Assembly (NCBI RefSeq): GCF_003721565.1 | Contig: NZ_RJJE01000003.1 | Span: 1-64,000, forward strand | Length of the DNA stretch: 64,000 bases | Origin: Rufibacter immobilis | GTDB lineage: Bacteria; Bacteroidota; Bacteroidia; Cytophagales; Hymenobacteraceae | Reading direction: 5' to 3' | In this document: positions 31,490 through 39,560 of the stretch, one piece after another | How positions within the stretch are numbered: position 1 is the stretch's first letter | Layout of the letters: each line of letters begins with the position of its first letter | Made by a program: the position numbers and the translations under genes | The notes under the pieces: model-generated | What the model was told of the DNA's origin: nothing | Database searches by the model: none | The model's input: only the letters and a program-made list of their open reading frames with translations

Positions 31490-33136
31490 ATGCACAAACA
31501 CCTTCCTTACTGCCTTTTCCTGTTTCTATGCTTCTCCGCTTTTATGGCGCGTGCGCAGACCAAACCCACGTTTACCCGGCAAGACACTTTGCGCGGCTCC
31601 ATTACCCCGGAGCGGGCGTGGTGGGACCTGGTGCACTATGACCTGCGCATAAAAGTGAACCCCCAAGACAGCAGCATGCAGGGCGTAAATTTGGTAAGAT
31701 ATAAAGTCCTGAAACCCCAGCAGACTCTCCAGATAGACTTACAGGCTCCCATGCACATCAACCAGGTGGTGCAGAACGGGCAGAAACTACCGGTAAGGCA
31801 GGAAGGCAATGCCTGGTTTATCCAGCTCAAGGAACAGCAGTCTCCCGGCTCTCTGCAAACCGTGGAAGTGCACTACGGCGGCAAACCGCAGGTGAGTACC
31901 AATCCGCCGTGGAGCGGCGGCGTGACCTGGAAAAAAGACACAAAGGGTAATCCTTTCATTGCCACCTCTGTGCAGGGCGATGGAGCCAGCCTTTTCTGGC
32001 CCTGCAAAGACCACATGTATGACGAGCCAGACAGCATGATCATACGCGTAAACGTGCCCGGCCACCTGACCAACGTCTCCAACGGGCGACTTCGGCAGGT
32101 GGAACAGCTGGCAGACGGCACCAAAACCTTTCATTGGGCGGTGGTGAACCCTATCAACAACTACGGCGTGAATGTGAACATTGGCGATTACGTGCATTTT
32201 TCTGAGACCTACGCCGGTGAGAAAGGCCCTCTGGACTGCAACTACTATGTGCTGCGCGATAACCTGGAGAAGGCCAAAGCCCAGTTCAAGGACGTGCCCC
32301 GCATGCTCAAAGCCTTTGAGCACTGGTTTGGCCCCTACCCTTTCTATGAAGACGGCTTTAAGCTGGTAGAGGTGCCGTACCTGGGCATGGAACATCAAAG
32401 CTCCGTGACCTACGGCAACAAGTACCAGAACGGCTATCTGGGCCGCGACCTGAGCGGCACCGGCTGGGGCCTGAAGTTCGACTTCATCATCATCCATGAG
32501 AGCGGGCATGAGTGGTTCGCTAACAACATCACCTACAAAGATATCGCCGATATGTGGATTCATGAGAGCTTCACGGCCTACTCAGAGAATCTCTTTGTGG
32601 AGTATTTCTATGGCAAACAGGCGGGCAGCGAGTACGTGATTGGCACGCGCAAAGGCATCCGCAATGACCGGCCCATCATTGGCTATTATGACGTAAACCA
32701 CTCCGGCTCCGGCGACATGTACAACAAAGGGGCCAACATGCTGCACACCTTGCGCCAGGTGGTGAACAATGACAAGAAGTGGCGCAGCATCCTGCGGGGC
32801 CTCAACAAAGAGTTCTACCACCAAACCGTGACCGCCGCCCAGATTGAGAACTACCTGAGTAAACAAACAGGGAAAGACCTCAGCACCTTCTTCAACCAGT
32901 ACCTGCGCGATGTGCGCATACCGGTGTTGGAGTACCGCGTCAACGGAAACCGCCTCTCGTACCGCTGGGCCAATAGCGTGAGCGGCTTCAATCTGCCAGT
33001 AAAAGTGTGGCTGAACGGCCAGGAGAAATGGCTGCAACCGCAAACTGATACCTGGAAAGACACCAAACTCGCCAATGGTACCCCAGACCTTAAGGTAGAC
33101 GCCAATTTCTATGTCACCCAAAAGCTGGTGCCATAG
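31490..33136 (+). CDS. Secreted M1-family aminopeptidase
   Basis: 548 residues with a signal peptide (to about residue 22, ending MARAQ). The gluzincin zinc site is HESGHEWFANN with the third ligand Glu in IHESFTAYSE, and the substrate N-terminus loop is LGMEHQSSVTYGNKY (equivalent of GAMEN). An N-terminal beta domain and a C-terminal helical segment (QIENYLSKQTGKDLSTFFNQ) complete the M1 pattern. It is shorter than PepN (about 870 residues) and matches the Bacteroidota periplasmic M1 form. It probably trims peptides in the periplasm or outside the cell. A perfect 18-base-armed hairpin lies 46 bases after the stop. Confidence 0.92.
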   Translation: MHKHLPYCLFLFLCFSAFMARAQTKPTFTRQDTLRGSITPERAWWDLVHYDLRIKVNPQDSSMQGVNLVRYKVLKPQQTLQIDLQAPMHINQVVQNGQKLPVRQEGNAWFIQLKEQQSPGSLQTVEVHYGGKPQVSTNPPWSGGVTWKKDTKGNPFIATSVQGDGASLFWPCKDHMYDEPDSMIIRVNVPGHLTNVSNGRLRQVEQLADGTKTFHWAVVNPINNYGVNVNIGDYVHFSETYAGEKGPLDCNYYVLRDNLEKAKAQFKDVPRMLKAFEHWFGPYPFYEDGFKLVEVPYLGMEHQSSVTYGNKYQNGYLGRDLSGTGWGLKFDFIIIHESGHEWFANNITYKDIADMWIHESFTAYSENLFVEYFYGKQAGSEYVIGTRKGIRNDRPIIGYYDVNHSGSGDMYNKGANMLHTLRQVVNNDKKWRSILRGLNKEFYHQTVTAAQIENYLSKQTGKDLSTFFNQYLRDVRIPVLEYRVNGNRLSYRWANSVSGFNLPVKVWLNGQEKWLQPQTDTWKDTKLANGTPDLKVDANFYVTQKLVP

Positions 33137-33182
33137 CCATTTATCTAATGCTTCTCTTGTCCATAAAATGATTTCCAGTTCC

Positions 33183-33220
33183 AACGTCAGCGCCAGGTAA
33201 AATTACCTGGCGCTGACGTT
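33183..33220. terminator. Perfect long-stem terminator after the M1 gene
   Basis: AACGTCAGCGCCAGGTAA and its exact complement enclose only AA. It is a locus-unique palindrome without the repeat core, useful as an 'empty' comparison for the repeat family. Confidence 0.75.
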
Positions 33221-33309
33221 AAGCAGGGTCTGTATCAGATTTCAGGTTAGCCGCAATCCATAAGCGCGCAGGAGCTTTGGCGCTTTCCTGGGGAGAAAGA
33301 CAAATGTCC

Positions 33310-33340
33310 TTGGGCGCGGCGCGCGAAGCCTGTAAGTTTG
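33310..33340 (+). promoter_or_regulatory. Possible promoter of the Crp-like gene
   Basis: TTG at 33310-33312, a 20-base spacer and TAAGTTTG at 33333-33340 fit the -33/-7 consensus. The ATG follows only 4 bases after the -7 box, so the transcript would be leaderless if this is used. Confidence 0.35.
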
Positions 33341-33344
33341 TGGC

Positions 33345-34019
33345 ATGGAAGAGCAGTTCTATACCGAGTACCGCACCCGCATCACGCAGTTCATGCAGGC
33401 GCACCCCGCCCTGCTGGAGCGTTACCAGATTGAGGAGGTGCACCTGAACCCCCAGGACATTCTGCTAAAACAGGGAACCGCCCCCAAAGGAGTCTTCATT
33501 CTGGCTTCGGGTTTGGTGAAGGTTACCCGTACCACCGCCGCCAGTCAGTTGTTCACTTTGGGCGTGTTTGGCCCCGGGGAGGTGGAAGGCGACGTGGAGG
33601 CCCTCATGCACATGCCCCATTTCTGCACGGTGCAAGCCCTCACCCCCTGCCGGTTTCATTACATGACCAGTGCCCAGTTTCTGCAGCTGCTGGCCCAGGA
33701 ACAGGAGTTTAACCTGCTCATGCACCGGTCCATGGCTTCTAAAATGCTCAACACCTCTTTGCAGTCTTCCATCCAGAACACCAACCGGCTGCACTACACG
33801 CTCCTTATTGTCCTGCGCGAACTGTCTGGCCTCAACGAACTGCAGATTTCCAAAGCCCTGCTCACCGAACTGCTGGGCACTTCGCAGCGCAACCTCAACC
33901 GCCTCCTGGCTCAGCTGGAGCAGGAGAAACTGGTGCAGGTGAAAAACGGCCTGGTCATGCACCTGGAGCGTGCTCTTATTCAGAAAAAAATTGAGAAGTA
34001 TGATTTCGAAGTACACTAA
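33345..34019 (+). CDS. Crp/Fnr-family transcriptional regulator
   Basis: 224 residues. The N-terminal cyclic-nucleotide-binding jelly roll shows DILLKQGTAPKGVFILASGL and VFGPGEVEGDVEALMHM; the C-terminal winged helix contains LTELLGTSQRNLNRLLAQLE. No cysteine cluster for an Fe-S centre is present, so it is not a classical FNR. The cNMP-contact motif is poorly kept, suggesting another ligand or none. Its last 20 bases overlap the CatA-type acetyltransferase gene, so the two are translationally coupled. A TAnnTTTG box lies immediately before the start. Confidence 0.87.
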   Translation: MEEQFYTEYRTRITQFMQAHPALLERYQIEEVHLNPQDILLKQGTAPKGVFILASGLVKVTRTTAASQLFTLGVFGPGEVEGDVEALMHMPHFCTVQALTPCRFHYMTSAQFLQLLAQEQEFNLLMHRSMASKMLNTSLQSSIQNTNRLHYTLLIVLRELSGLNELQISKALLTELLGTSQRNLNRLLAQLEQEKLVQVKNGLVMHLERALIQKKIEKYDFEVH

Positions 34020-34650
34020 ACAAACCCTTGACCTGGAGAACTGGGCCCGCGCAGAGCAGTACCGCTTCTTCAGGTCCTTCACCCAGCCTTTCTTCAACGT
34101 ACACACAGAAGTAGACATCACGCCGCTCTACCACAGTTGCAAGCAACAAGGCACGTCTATCTTTCTGGGGTACCTGTACGCCACCTTGCAAGCAGCCCGC
34201 GCCACGGAAACTATGCGCCTGCGGCTGGAGGGCGACCAGGTGGTGCTGTATGACGGGCTGGACCTTTCCACCACCGTGCTCAAGCACAACCAGACCATTG
34301 CCTTTGTGAGCCTGCCCCACCAGAACACGTTGCAGGAATTCTGCGCCAGCTCGCGCCAGATTATTGAGGAGGCCAAAGACAGCGACCAGTTCTTCATTGG
34401 GCACCAGGGCCCCGATCTGCTGCACCTCACCACGCTGCCCTGGTTTAAATCTACCGGCATTGAGCACGCCACCTCCGTTAATCCGGAGGAGGCGGGTATT
34501 CCTAAGATTGCCTTCGGGAAGATTGAGGTGCAGCCCGGCCGCGTTACTTTGCCCTTGAGCGTAGCCCTGCACCACGCCCTCGCCGATGGTTACCACGTGC
34601 ACCTTTTCCTGGAACAGCTGAACCGGTTTGTGCAGGAATCATGTGCCTAA
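34000..34650 (+). CDS. CatA-type (chloramphenicol acetyltransferase-like) acyltransferase
   Basis: 216 residues from the ATG at 34000 (MISKYTKQTLDLENW), chosen over an upstream in-frame start because it matches CAT N-termini. The CAT signature is clear: WARAEQYRFFRSFTQPFFNV, the LPWFKSTGIEHA segment and the catalytic histidine in ALHHALADGYHVHLF (HHxxxDGxH). CatA enzymes are cytosolic trimers that acetylate chloramphenicol from acetyl-CoA, but chromosomal relatives in Bacteroidota may use other acceptors. The start overlaps the crp-like gene by 20 bases, an unusual regulator-enzyme coupling. Confidence 0.87.
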   Translation: MISKYTKQTLDLENWARAEQYRFFRSFTQPFFNVHTEVDITPLYHSCKQQGTSIFLGYLYATLQAARATETMRLRLEGDQVVLYDGLDLSTTVLKHNQTIAFVSLPHQNTLQEFCASSRQIIEEAKDSDQFFIGHQGPDLLHLTTLPWFKSTGIEHATSVNPEEAGIPKIAFGKIEVQPGRVTLPLSVALHHALADGYHVHLFLEQLNRFVQESCA

Positions 34651-34670
34651 GGAAAAGCTGGTTTACCCCC

Positions 34671-34698
34671 GATTTGGGAAAAAGAGCCGCTAAACGGG
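34671..34698. repeat. Right-half palindrome remnant
   Basis: GATTTGGGAAAAAGAGCC followed by GCTAAACGGG; the left half is missing. It lies 20 bases after the acetyltransferase stop. Confidence 0.6.
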
Positions 34699-34768
34699 AA
34701 TTTCCGCCCATCGTTTATAGGAAACTTCCGTTAGAAGCTATCATCTTCATCTTTAACCAAACCTTGAC

Positions 34769-35011
34769 ATGACGCAACGGGAAGTAACCGACCAAGATAA
34801 CCTCACCTGGACCTGCGTGCAGGCCTACGCCGGACTAGAGGGCAAAGCCGCCCAAAAAGACGCTGAACTCTCTGAAACCGAAGAAGGAAACGTAACGGTA
34901 GTCTGTACCCCCAGCGGGCAGGCCCAGACTGTACGGCTGCAACTGCCCAGCAACTGGCTAGAGTCTGTTTCTGACGAGGAACTCCTGCAGCAGATAGGGC
35001 AGAACCGCTAA
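34769..35011 (+). CDS. Small hypothetical acidic protein
   Basis: An 80-residue acidic soluble protein without signal peptide or cysteine cluster (one Cys each in TWTCVQAY and VVCTPSGQ). The pattern LTWTCVQAYAGLEGKAAQ then VTVVCTPSGQAQTVRLQLPS and NWLESVSDEELLQQI suggests a small alpha/beta domain. I do not recognise the family. The stop codon is directly followed by a palindrome copy at 35012, which with the next hairpin probably ends its transcript. Confidence 0.65.
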   Translation: MTQREVTDQDNLTWTCVQAYAGLEGKAAQKDAELSETEEGNVTVVCTPSGQAQTVRLQLPSNWLESVSDEELLQQIGQNR

Positions 35012-35051
35012 GCGTTTAGCGGCTCTTTTTCCAGAAAAAGGCCTAAAACGC
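35012..35051. repeat. Palindrome copy (degenerate right half) abutting a stop codon
   Basis: GCGTTTAGCGGCTCTTTTTC followed by CAGAAAAAGGCCTAAAACGC. It starts at the first base after the upstream stop codon, and its right end overlaps the following terminator. Confidence 0.75.
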
Positions 35052-35088
35052 GCGTTCCGCCCTGGAAACCAAGGCGGGACGCGCGTTT
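35046..35088. terminator. Bidirectional intrinsic terminator
   Basis: AAACGCGCGTTCCGCC pairs with GGCGGGACGCGCGTTT (one G-T pair) around an 11-base loop, between convergent genes. Its stem is unrelated to the repeat. Confidence 0.8.
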
Positions 35089-35108
35089 GTCTGTATATGG
35101 GGTTCTGG

Positions 35109-36194
35109 TTATTGTTGCACCAGTACTGGCTGCACCGCCAACTGCCTCAGGTGGGCAATGTGTGATAGAATAGCCGTTCTGGTTTTAGGGTACTCATGGT
35201 AGGCTACCCCAAACTCGGCGCAGGCTTCTTTGATGATCTTACTGATGGCCGGGTAATGCACGTGCGAAATACGCGGAAACAAATGGTGCTCAATCTGAAA
35301 ATTAAGTCCGCCGGTAAGCCAAGAAACTACCTTGTTCTTGGTGGCAAAATTGGCGGTGGTTTTCAACTGGTGCAGCGCCCATTCATCTTCAATGCGGTTG
35401 GTGGCCTCTGTGGGCATAGGGAAATGCGCATGCTCTACTGTGTGCGCCAGCTGGAACACAATGCTGAGCACCAGCCCTGTAAACATGCCGTACACCAGAA
35501 AACCCACTAACCAAGGCAGGAACCCAAGGGTGTAAATAGGCACCACCACAAACAGCAGAAAGTGCACCACCTTGAAACCCCAGAAGGAAAGATGGTCGTT
35601 GCGGCTCATTTTCTTGATAGGGATATCCCCTACCTTCTGGGTGAAGTACTTGACGTAGTCAGTGAAGAAGATCCAGTACAGGTAGAGCATGGCGTAGGCG
35701 CCCCAGAAATAGAAATGCTGGTACTTATGGAACCGCAGGTGCTCCTGGTTCTCGCAGAGGCGCAGGAACGGGCGGGCATCCAGGTCATCGTCTACGCCGT
35801 CAATGTTAGTATAGGTATGGTGGATGATGTTGTGCTTGGTGGTCCACATGTGGATGTTGGCGCCCAGCATGTTCAGAGAAAGCCCGGCCAGTTCGTTCAC
35901 CCACTTCTTGCGGCTGAAACTGCCGTGCCCCCCGTCGTGCATCACGTTGAACCCGATGGCCGCCGTCACGCCGCCCATCAGAACGCATTCTACCAGCGCC
36001 AGCCAAACCGGCGGCGTGAAGAACACCAGGTGCGTGTACAGAAAAACCATGCTGGCGAACAGCACGCCGGCTTTGATATATAATTTATAGTTGCCGGAAG
36101 GGTGACTCCCCTTTTCGGCGAAATAGGCGTTGGTCCGGTTCTTTAACTCAGAGTAGAACGACGTGGAGGGGGCAATAAATTTAGGTGTGGCCAT
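35109..36194 (-). CDS. Membrane fatty acid desaturase (front-end/acyl-CoA desaturase-like)
   Basis: 361 residues from the ATG at 36194 (MATPKFIAP). Three histidine boxes are present: HDGGHGSF, HNIIHHTYTN and QIEHHLFP. The third box begins with Gln, as in front-end (delta-5/6/8) desaturases. Four or so membrane helices surround the boxes. It inserts a double bond into membrane fatty acyl chains using a di-iron centre and an external electron donor; there is no fused cytochrome b5. Single gene, convergent with the 80-residue hypothetical gene. Regiospecificity cannot be read from sequence. Confidence 0.88.
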   Translation of the reverse strand: MATPKFIAPSTSFYSELKNRTNAYFAEKGSHPSGNYKLYIKAGVLFASMVFLYTHLVFFTPPVWLALVECVLMGGVTAAIGFNVMHDGGHGSFSRKKWVNELAGLSLNMLGANIHMWTTKHNIIHHTYTNIDGVDDDLDARPFLRLCENQEHLRFHKYQHFYFWGAYAMLYLYWIFFTDYVKYFTQKVGDIPIKKMSRNDHLSFWGFKVVHFLLFVVVPIYTLGFLPWLVGFLVYGMFTGLVLSIVFQLAHTVEHAHFPMPTEATNRIEDEWALHQLKTTANFATKNKVVSWLTGGLNFQIEHHLFPRISHVHYPAISKIIKEACAEFGVAYHEYPKTRTAILSHIAHLRQLAVQPVLVQQ

Positions 36195-36232
36195 GAAGGA
36201 CAATTAAGTTGAAGCAAGGCTATAGAGCTATC

Positions 36233-36364
36233 TCAACGGTCATCGTCAATCAAATCCATAACATCTTTCGCTGATAACGATTTATACGGTTGTATAAATT
36301 CATTTGCTTCAGGAAAAGGAAAAATAAATTGCGTGCCAGGAACAGCTCCCCTGCCGGAGAGCAT
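36233..36364 (-). CDS. Possible small ORF or remnant upstream of the desaturase
   Basis: 43 residues from the ATG at 36364, ending SLSAKDVMDLIDDDR. The frame is open up to 36478, where it overlaps the small Lys-rich gene out of frame, so the upper part is probably not coding. The C-terminal text (TQFIFPFPEANEFIQPYKSL) looks protein-like, but I recognise no family. It may be the end of a decayed gene or chance. Confidence 0.25.
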   Translation of the reverse strand: MLSGRGAVPGTQFIFPFPEANEFIQPYKSLSAKDVMDLIDDDR

Positions 36365-36422
36365 TTCCCGTGCGCTTCGTATTCCTGAGCGGTAGTGGCG
36401 GTGGAGCCAAGGCCCCAGGCGG

Positions 36423-36620
36423 TTATTTTTCTTCTTTCTTCTTCTCTGGGGGCGTAGAAGAAAAATTGCCGTTCTCATCTACGTACATAATCATGTCTTC
36501 CAGATTGCCGCCAGATGAGTTCTCTTTGCGCTCCTGCTTGCGCTCTTCCTTGTCTTTTTTCTTTTTAAGCCTTTTCTGCTCTAGTTGTTTTTTTATGAAG
36601 CTGTTCTGTGATCTTGCCAT
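36423..36620 (-). CDS. Small Lys/Glu-rich conserved protein next to cold-shock genes
   Basis: A 65-residue, highly charged protein: a basic helix MARSQNSFIKKQLEQKRLKK, a Lys/Glu run, then LEDMIMYVDENGNFSSTPPE. Similar small proteins (basic helix followed by YVDENGN-SSTPP) are frequently found beside cold-shock protein genes in Bacteroidota; their function is unknown. It could be an RNA- or nucleoid-associated accessory factor (inference). It is transcribed away from the two csp genes, with a 446-base gap between it and the first csp start that shows no other gene. Confidence 0.75.
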   Translation of the reverse strand: MARSQNSFIKKQLEQKRLKKKKDKEERKQERKENSSGGNLEDMIMYVDENGNFSSTPPEKKKEEK

Positions 36621-37029
36621 AGTGTAAGTTAAAATGAAACATGGTGTTCTAAGGAGGCCGGTGCCGGTTCTGCCTTAGCGCAATATTGCCAACAAAAATC
36701 TGCCGCCTACGCAGGTTTTACTCAATGCTTTGTCATATGGTTTAGGCAGTGCGGCAAAAGCCAGGGCTGCGGGCAGTAAAAAAGCCTTTCTGGAGTAGAA
36801 ACAAGAACAGAGGAGGGCTTGAGGAGGGAAAACCCGCACGGCAGGTTCCAAGGATTATCAGAATTGCCCCCTCCAGAGACTGCCTCTGAAAGGGAATGGA
36901 GATAATGATTGCTTTCCGATACAAAGGTACGGGAATAAAAATCCAATTCCTAAAACCTTGCCTACGGGCTGTAATTTAACTTAACCTAAATAAAATTTAT
37001 CTTTTTCTAGGTAAACCTGAACTTATGTC

Positions 37030-37037
37030 TACCTTTG
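37030..37037 (+). promoter_or_regulatory. Putative -7 box of the first cold-shock gene
   Basis: TACCTTTG matches TAnnTTTG, and transcription would begin near 37044. This lies downstream of an alternative ATG at 37025, so it favours 37067 as the true start. No clear -33 TTTG is present. Confidence 0.4.
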
Positions 37038-37066
37038 AGCGTAGTAGCTGTATATTTAACAAATTT

Positions 37067-37258
37067 ATGAATCAAGGAACAGTAAAATTCTTCAACGACT
37101 CTAAGGGGTTCGGTTTTATCAAAGACAACAATTCAAATCAGGAGTACTTTGTACACGTATCTGGATTAGTAGATGAAATCAGAGAAAATGACGAAGTAGT
37201 CTATGATCTTCAAGAAGGAAGAAAAGGACTAAACGCAATCAACGTTAAGCGCGCTTAG
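37067..37258 (+). CDS. Cold-shock domain protein (first copy)
   Basis: 63 residues from the ATG at 37067 (MNQGTVKFFNDSKGFGFIKD). An in-frame ATG at 37025 would add a non-conserved 14-residue tail and precede the likely promoter, so it is rejected. The RNP1-like KGFGFI and RNP2-like YFVHVS motifs of the OB fold are present. It binds single-stranded RNA or DNA, melting secondary structure in the cold or as a constitutive RNA chaperone. A tandem paralogue follows 209 bases downstream, each gene with its own terminator. Confidence 0.93.
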   Translation: MNQGTVKFFNDSKGFGFIKDNNSNQEYFVHVSGLVDEIRENDEVVYDLQEGRKGLNAINVKRA

Positions 37259-37286
37259 TCTTTAGCTATAAAGACAAAATATCACA

Positions 37287-37315
37287 AAAGCCTCTCTACT
37301 ACAGAGAGGCTTTTT
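37287..37315 (+). terminator. Terminator of the first cold-shock gene
   Basis: AAAAGCCTCTCT pairs with AGAGAGGCTTTT and is followed by more T residues. Confidence 0.85.
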
Positions 37316-37466
37316 TATGCCTGCCTGGTCCTGGCGGCAACAAACAGGCCAAATCAACCATAAATCATTCCTCGCCGGCAGCCCCACCTAAATTAATTGG
37401 GTTTATTTTCTGGAAAAGGAACGAATGGGCGCCGGGGAATGTCATCAGAGTACAATGAACAACAAC

Positions 37467-37658
37467 ATGAATCAAGGAAAAGTAAAATTCTTTAATGACG
37501 ATAAAGGCTTCGGCTTCATTAAAGACAGTGCCTCAAACCAGGAATATTTCGTACACGTTTCTGCTTTGATTGACGAAATCAGAGAAAACGACGAGGTAAC
37601 CTATGAGCTGAAAGAAGGCAAAAAAGGGATGAACGCCGTAAACGTACAACTGGCTTAG
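37467..37658 (+). CDS. Cold-shock domain protein (second copy)
   Basis: 63 residues from the ATG at 37467 (MNQGKVKFFNDDKGFGFIKD); in-frame ATGs at 37455 and 37425 are possible but add non-conserved residues. It has the same RNP motifs as the first copy (KGFGFI, YFVHVS) and differs at roughly a quarter of positions, mostly conservative. It shares the downstream terminator sequence type with its neighbour, so the pair probably arose by a duplication that included the 3' region. Distinct leader sequences suggest separate regulation. Confidence 0.93.
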   Translation: MNQGKVKFFNDDKGFGFIKDSASNQEYFVHVSALIDEIRENDEVTYELKEGKKGMNAVNVQLA

Positions 37659-37680
37659 TCTTAGCTATAAACAAGATAAA

Positions 37681-37712
37681 AAAAGCCTCTCCTGCCCGGA
37701 GAGGCTTTTTTT
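37681..37712 (+). terminator. Terminator of the second cold-shock gene
   Basis: AAAAGCCTCTCC pairs with GGAGAGGCTTTT followed by a T run; it is nearly the same stem as at 37287. Confidence 0.88.
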
Positions 37713-37753
37713 ATGCCCGCTTGTGAAAGGGTGTCCACCCATGGTTTTGCCCT

Positions 37754-37776
37754 TGTTTTGGAAAAACAGCCCCTAA
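37754..37776. repeat. Right-half palindrome remnant
   Basis: TGTTTTGGAAAAACAGCC then CCTAA: only the loop and right half remain, 18 bases before the stop of the leftward esterase gene. Confidence 0.6.
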
Positions 37777-37794
37777 TCAGCCTCGGCAAAGTCG

Positions 37795-38733
37795 TTAGTT
37801 TTTCGGCCTGCCGTCCAGAAGTTTATTGCTGGCCATCCAGTTGAGGCAGCGCTCCAGCCACTGGTCCTGGGTGGTTTTATTGTTCAGCCCGAAGCCGTGG
37901 CCCCCGTTCTGGTAAATGTGCAGCTCCGCCGGAATCTTGTGTTGCAGCAGGGCCTGGTAAAAGACCAAGCTGTTCTGGGCCGGCACCGTTTTATCGTCTG
38001 AGGCGTGCAGCAGGAACGTGGGCGGCGTCTGGGCCGTGACCTGGGTTTCATTGGAATAGGTCTTCAACTTCTCAGCCGCAGGCTTTTTCCCCAGCAAATT
38101 GGCGAAGGAACCCTTATGACTGATGGCCGAGTCACCGCTGATGACCGGGTACACCAGCACCATGAAATCTGGCCGCAGCGAGAAATTCTCCCTATTGGGA
38201 ATTTGCGGCCTGTTGAAGTGCGTACCCGCGGTAGAGGCCACGTGACCGCCCGCCGAGAAGCCCATAATACCCACCCGCTCCGGGTTCACGCCCCACTCCT
38301 GCGCCCGTTGGCGCACCAGGTAAAGCGCCTGTTGGGCATCTTGTAGCGGGGTTATCTCCAGATTGGAAGTGACGGTAGAATCAGGTAAACGGTATTTCAA
38401 GACGAAAGCGGCCACACCCCGTTCCGTCAACTTATGCGCCACATCCAACCCCTCGTGGCTGAACGCCAGCTTCGCATAGCCTCCCCCCGGGCAAATGACC
38501 ACGGCGGTACCGTTGGCTTTGCCTTTGGCGGGCAAAAAGACTGTTAACGTGGGCGTGCGCACCTTGGTAATGCTTTGGCTTTTATTAGGCCTTATCTCCA
38601 ATTTCTCCTCATTGGGTCCCGCTACGGCATTGGGCACCGCGCCTTTGTACAAAGGAATTTCCATGGGTTTGGTTTGGCCGAAACCGGTGATAGTGATACC
38701 ACTCAGTGCCAACAGTAAAATCAACTTTCTCAT
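37795..38733 (-). CDS. Secreted alpha/beta-hydrolase esterase (BD-FAE/acetyl xylan esterase-like)
   Basis: 312 residues with a signal peptide (to about residue 19, ending ITGFGQ). The hydrolase fold shows the oxyanion segment VVICPGGGYAKLAFSHEG, nucleophile serine in GIMGFSAGGHVAST, an Asp in HASDDKTVPA and His in NGGHGFGL. Close families (BD-FAE, endo-1,4-beta-xylanase-B-like esterases) remove acetyl or feruloyl groups from plant polysaccharides. That fits a polysaccharide-degrading Bacteroidota, but the substrate is not proven. Single gene. A palindrome with 6-base locus arms lies just upstream of the start. Confidence 0.87.
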   Translation of the reverse strand: MRKLILLLALSGITITGFGQTKPMEIPLYKGAVPNAVAGPNEEKLEIRPNKSQSITKVRTPTLTVFLPAKGKANGTAVVICPGGGYAKLAFSHEGLDVAHKLTERGVAAFVLKYRLPDSTVTSNLEITPLQDAQQALYLVRQRAQEWGVNPERVGIMGFSAGGHVASTAGTHFNRPQIPNRENFSLRPDFMVLVYPVISGDSAISHKGSFANLLGKKPAAEKLKTYSNETQVTAQTPPTFLLHASDDKTVPAQNSLVFYQALLQHKIPAELHIYQNGGHGFGLNNKTTQDQWLERCLNWMASNKLLDGRPKN

Positions 38734-38754
38734 GTTTTGCGAAGAAATAAGCCA

Positions 38755-38804
38755 GAGCGCTGTTTAGCGGCCGTTTTTCTGTAAACAGCCCCTAAACAGC
38801 GCTC
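38755..38804. repeat. Variant palindrome with locus arms GAGCGC/GCGCTC
   Basis: GAGCGCTGTTTAG pairs exactly with CTAAACAGCGCTC. Here the family's CG before TTTAG is replaced by TG/CA on both sides, a compensated change. The inner stem has several mismatches. Confidence 0.85.
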
Positions 38805-38837
38805 CGGTCAGGTGACGAAACGCTGAAAGGGAAGCGA

Positions 38838-39344
38838 TTAACTACCAAACGCTTCATCAGCCGAAGGGCCGTACATGCCCGGTACCGGAACGTCCAGCAT
38901 GCGCAGGTACACACTCAACTGCCCCCGGTGGTGGATGAGGTGGTTCATGGCCAGGTTCCTGATCACAACCTGCCTGGGCAGGGAAACAATGACGTGCTCG
39001 CCGTTGCGCATGGTCCAGGTTTTGCCAATTTCCACCACGTTGGTGCCGTTGAGCGCCTTCACGGCCTTCTGGTAATTGTCCTCAAAATGCGCCATGAGTT
39101 CCTGGTGCGTGGTACCGGCGAAAGGAGTGTATTTCTGTTTGGTAAAATCGAGCTCCTCAGACTGTAGCACATAAGCAATGAACATACCGGGCAACTCTGC
39201 CACGTGGGCGGCCAAATCCCGCAGAGACATGCTCTTGGCATGCGGTTTCCAGTCAAAATGTTCCTCGGGGACCCGTTCCAGCATCTTTCTGGTATTGGCG
39301 GCTTCCTGCTCAAACTGCCGCAGTAGTTTGTGGTTCAACTCCAT
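38838..39344 (-). CDS. DinB family protein
   Basis: A 168-residue four-helix-bundle protein of the DinB/YfiT-like group. The metal histidines can be placed: His near VPEEHFDWKPHAKSMSLRDL, then AAHV, and the C-terminal MNHLIHHRGQLSVYLRML with the typical H-x3-HRGQ motif. Such proteins are metal-dependent enzymes, often thiol S-transferases using bacillithiol or similar thiols, or remain uncharacterised. Cytosolic, no signal peptide. It lies between a leftward esterase and a leftward peptide transporter gene, separated from each by palindrome copies. Confidence 0.87.
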   Translation of the reverse strand: MELNHKLLRQFEQEAANTRKMLERVPEEHFDWKPHAKSMSLRDLAAHVAELPGMFIAYVLQSEELDFTKQKYTPFAGTTHQELMAHFEDNYQKAVKALNGTNVVEIGKTWTMRNGEHVIVSLPRQVVIRNLAMNHLIHHRGQLSVYLRMLDVPVPGMYGPSADEAFGS

Positions 39345-39458
39345 AGCTTCTATAGGTTAGTAAAGTTCGTTCTTGGTAGTAAGGTAGAAAAAAGAACGGG
39401 AGCAGAAAATACAATTCTCAGGATTTGGAATTGGCACCTCAAAACTCTCCCTCTAAAT

Positions 39459-39498
39459 GCGTTTAGGGGCTGTTTTTGGAAAAACAGCCCCTAAACGC
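39459..39498. repeat. GTTTAGGGG palindrome, perfect core
   Basis: A perfect 40-base core with a GG centre; only one further outer base pair. It lies upstream of the dinB-like gene and 62 bases beyond the transporter stop. Confidence 0.9.
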
Positions 39499-39560
39499 AA
39501 ACGCTTTACCAGAAAAGGCGCAGAAAACTGCCTTCACCTCCTAAAAATGAAAAACCTGGC

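Noticed and set aside
36722..36946. 74-codon minus-strand ORF before the cold-shock genes
   Set aside because: No recognisable pattern, overlaps the likely regulatory gap and appears to be chance.
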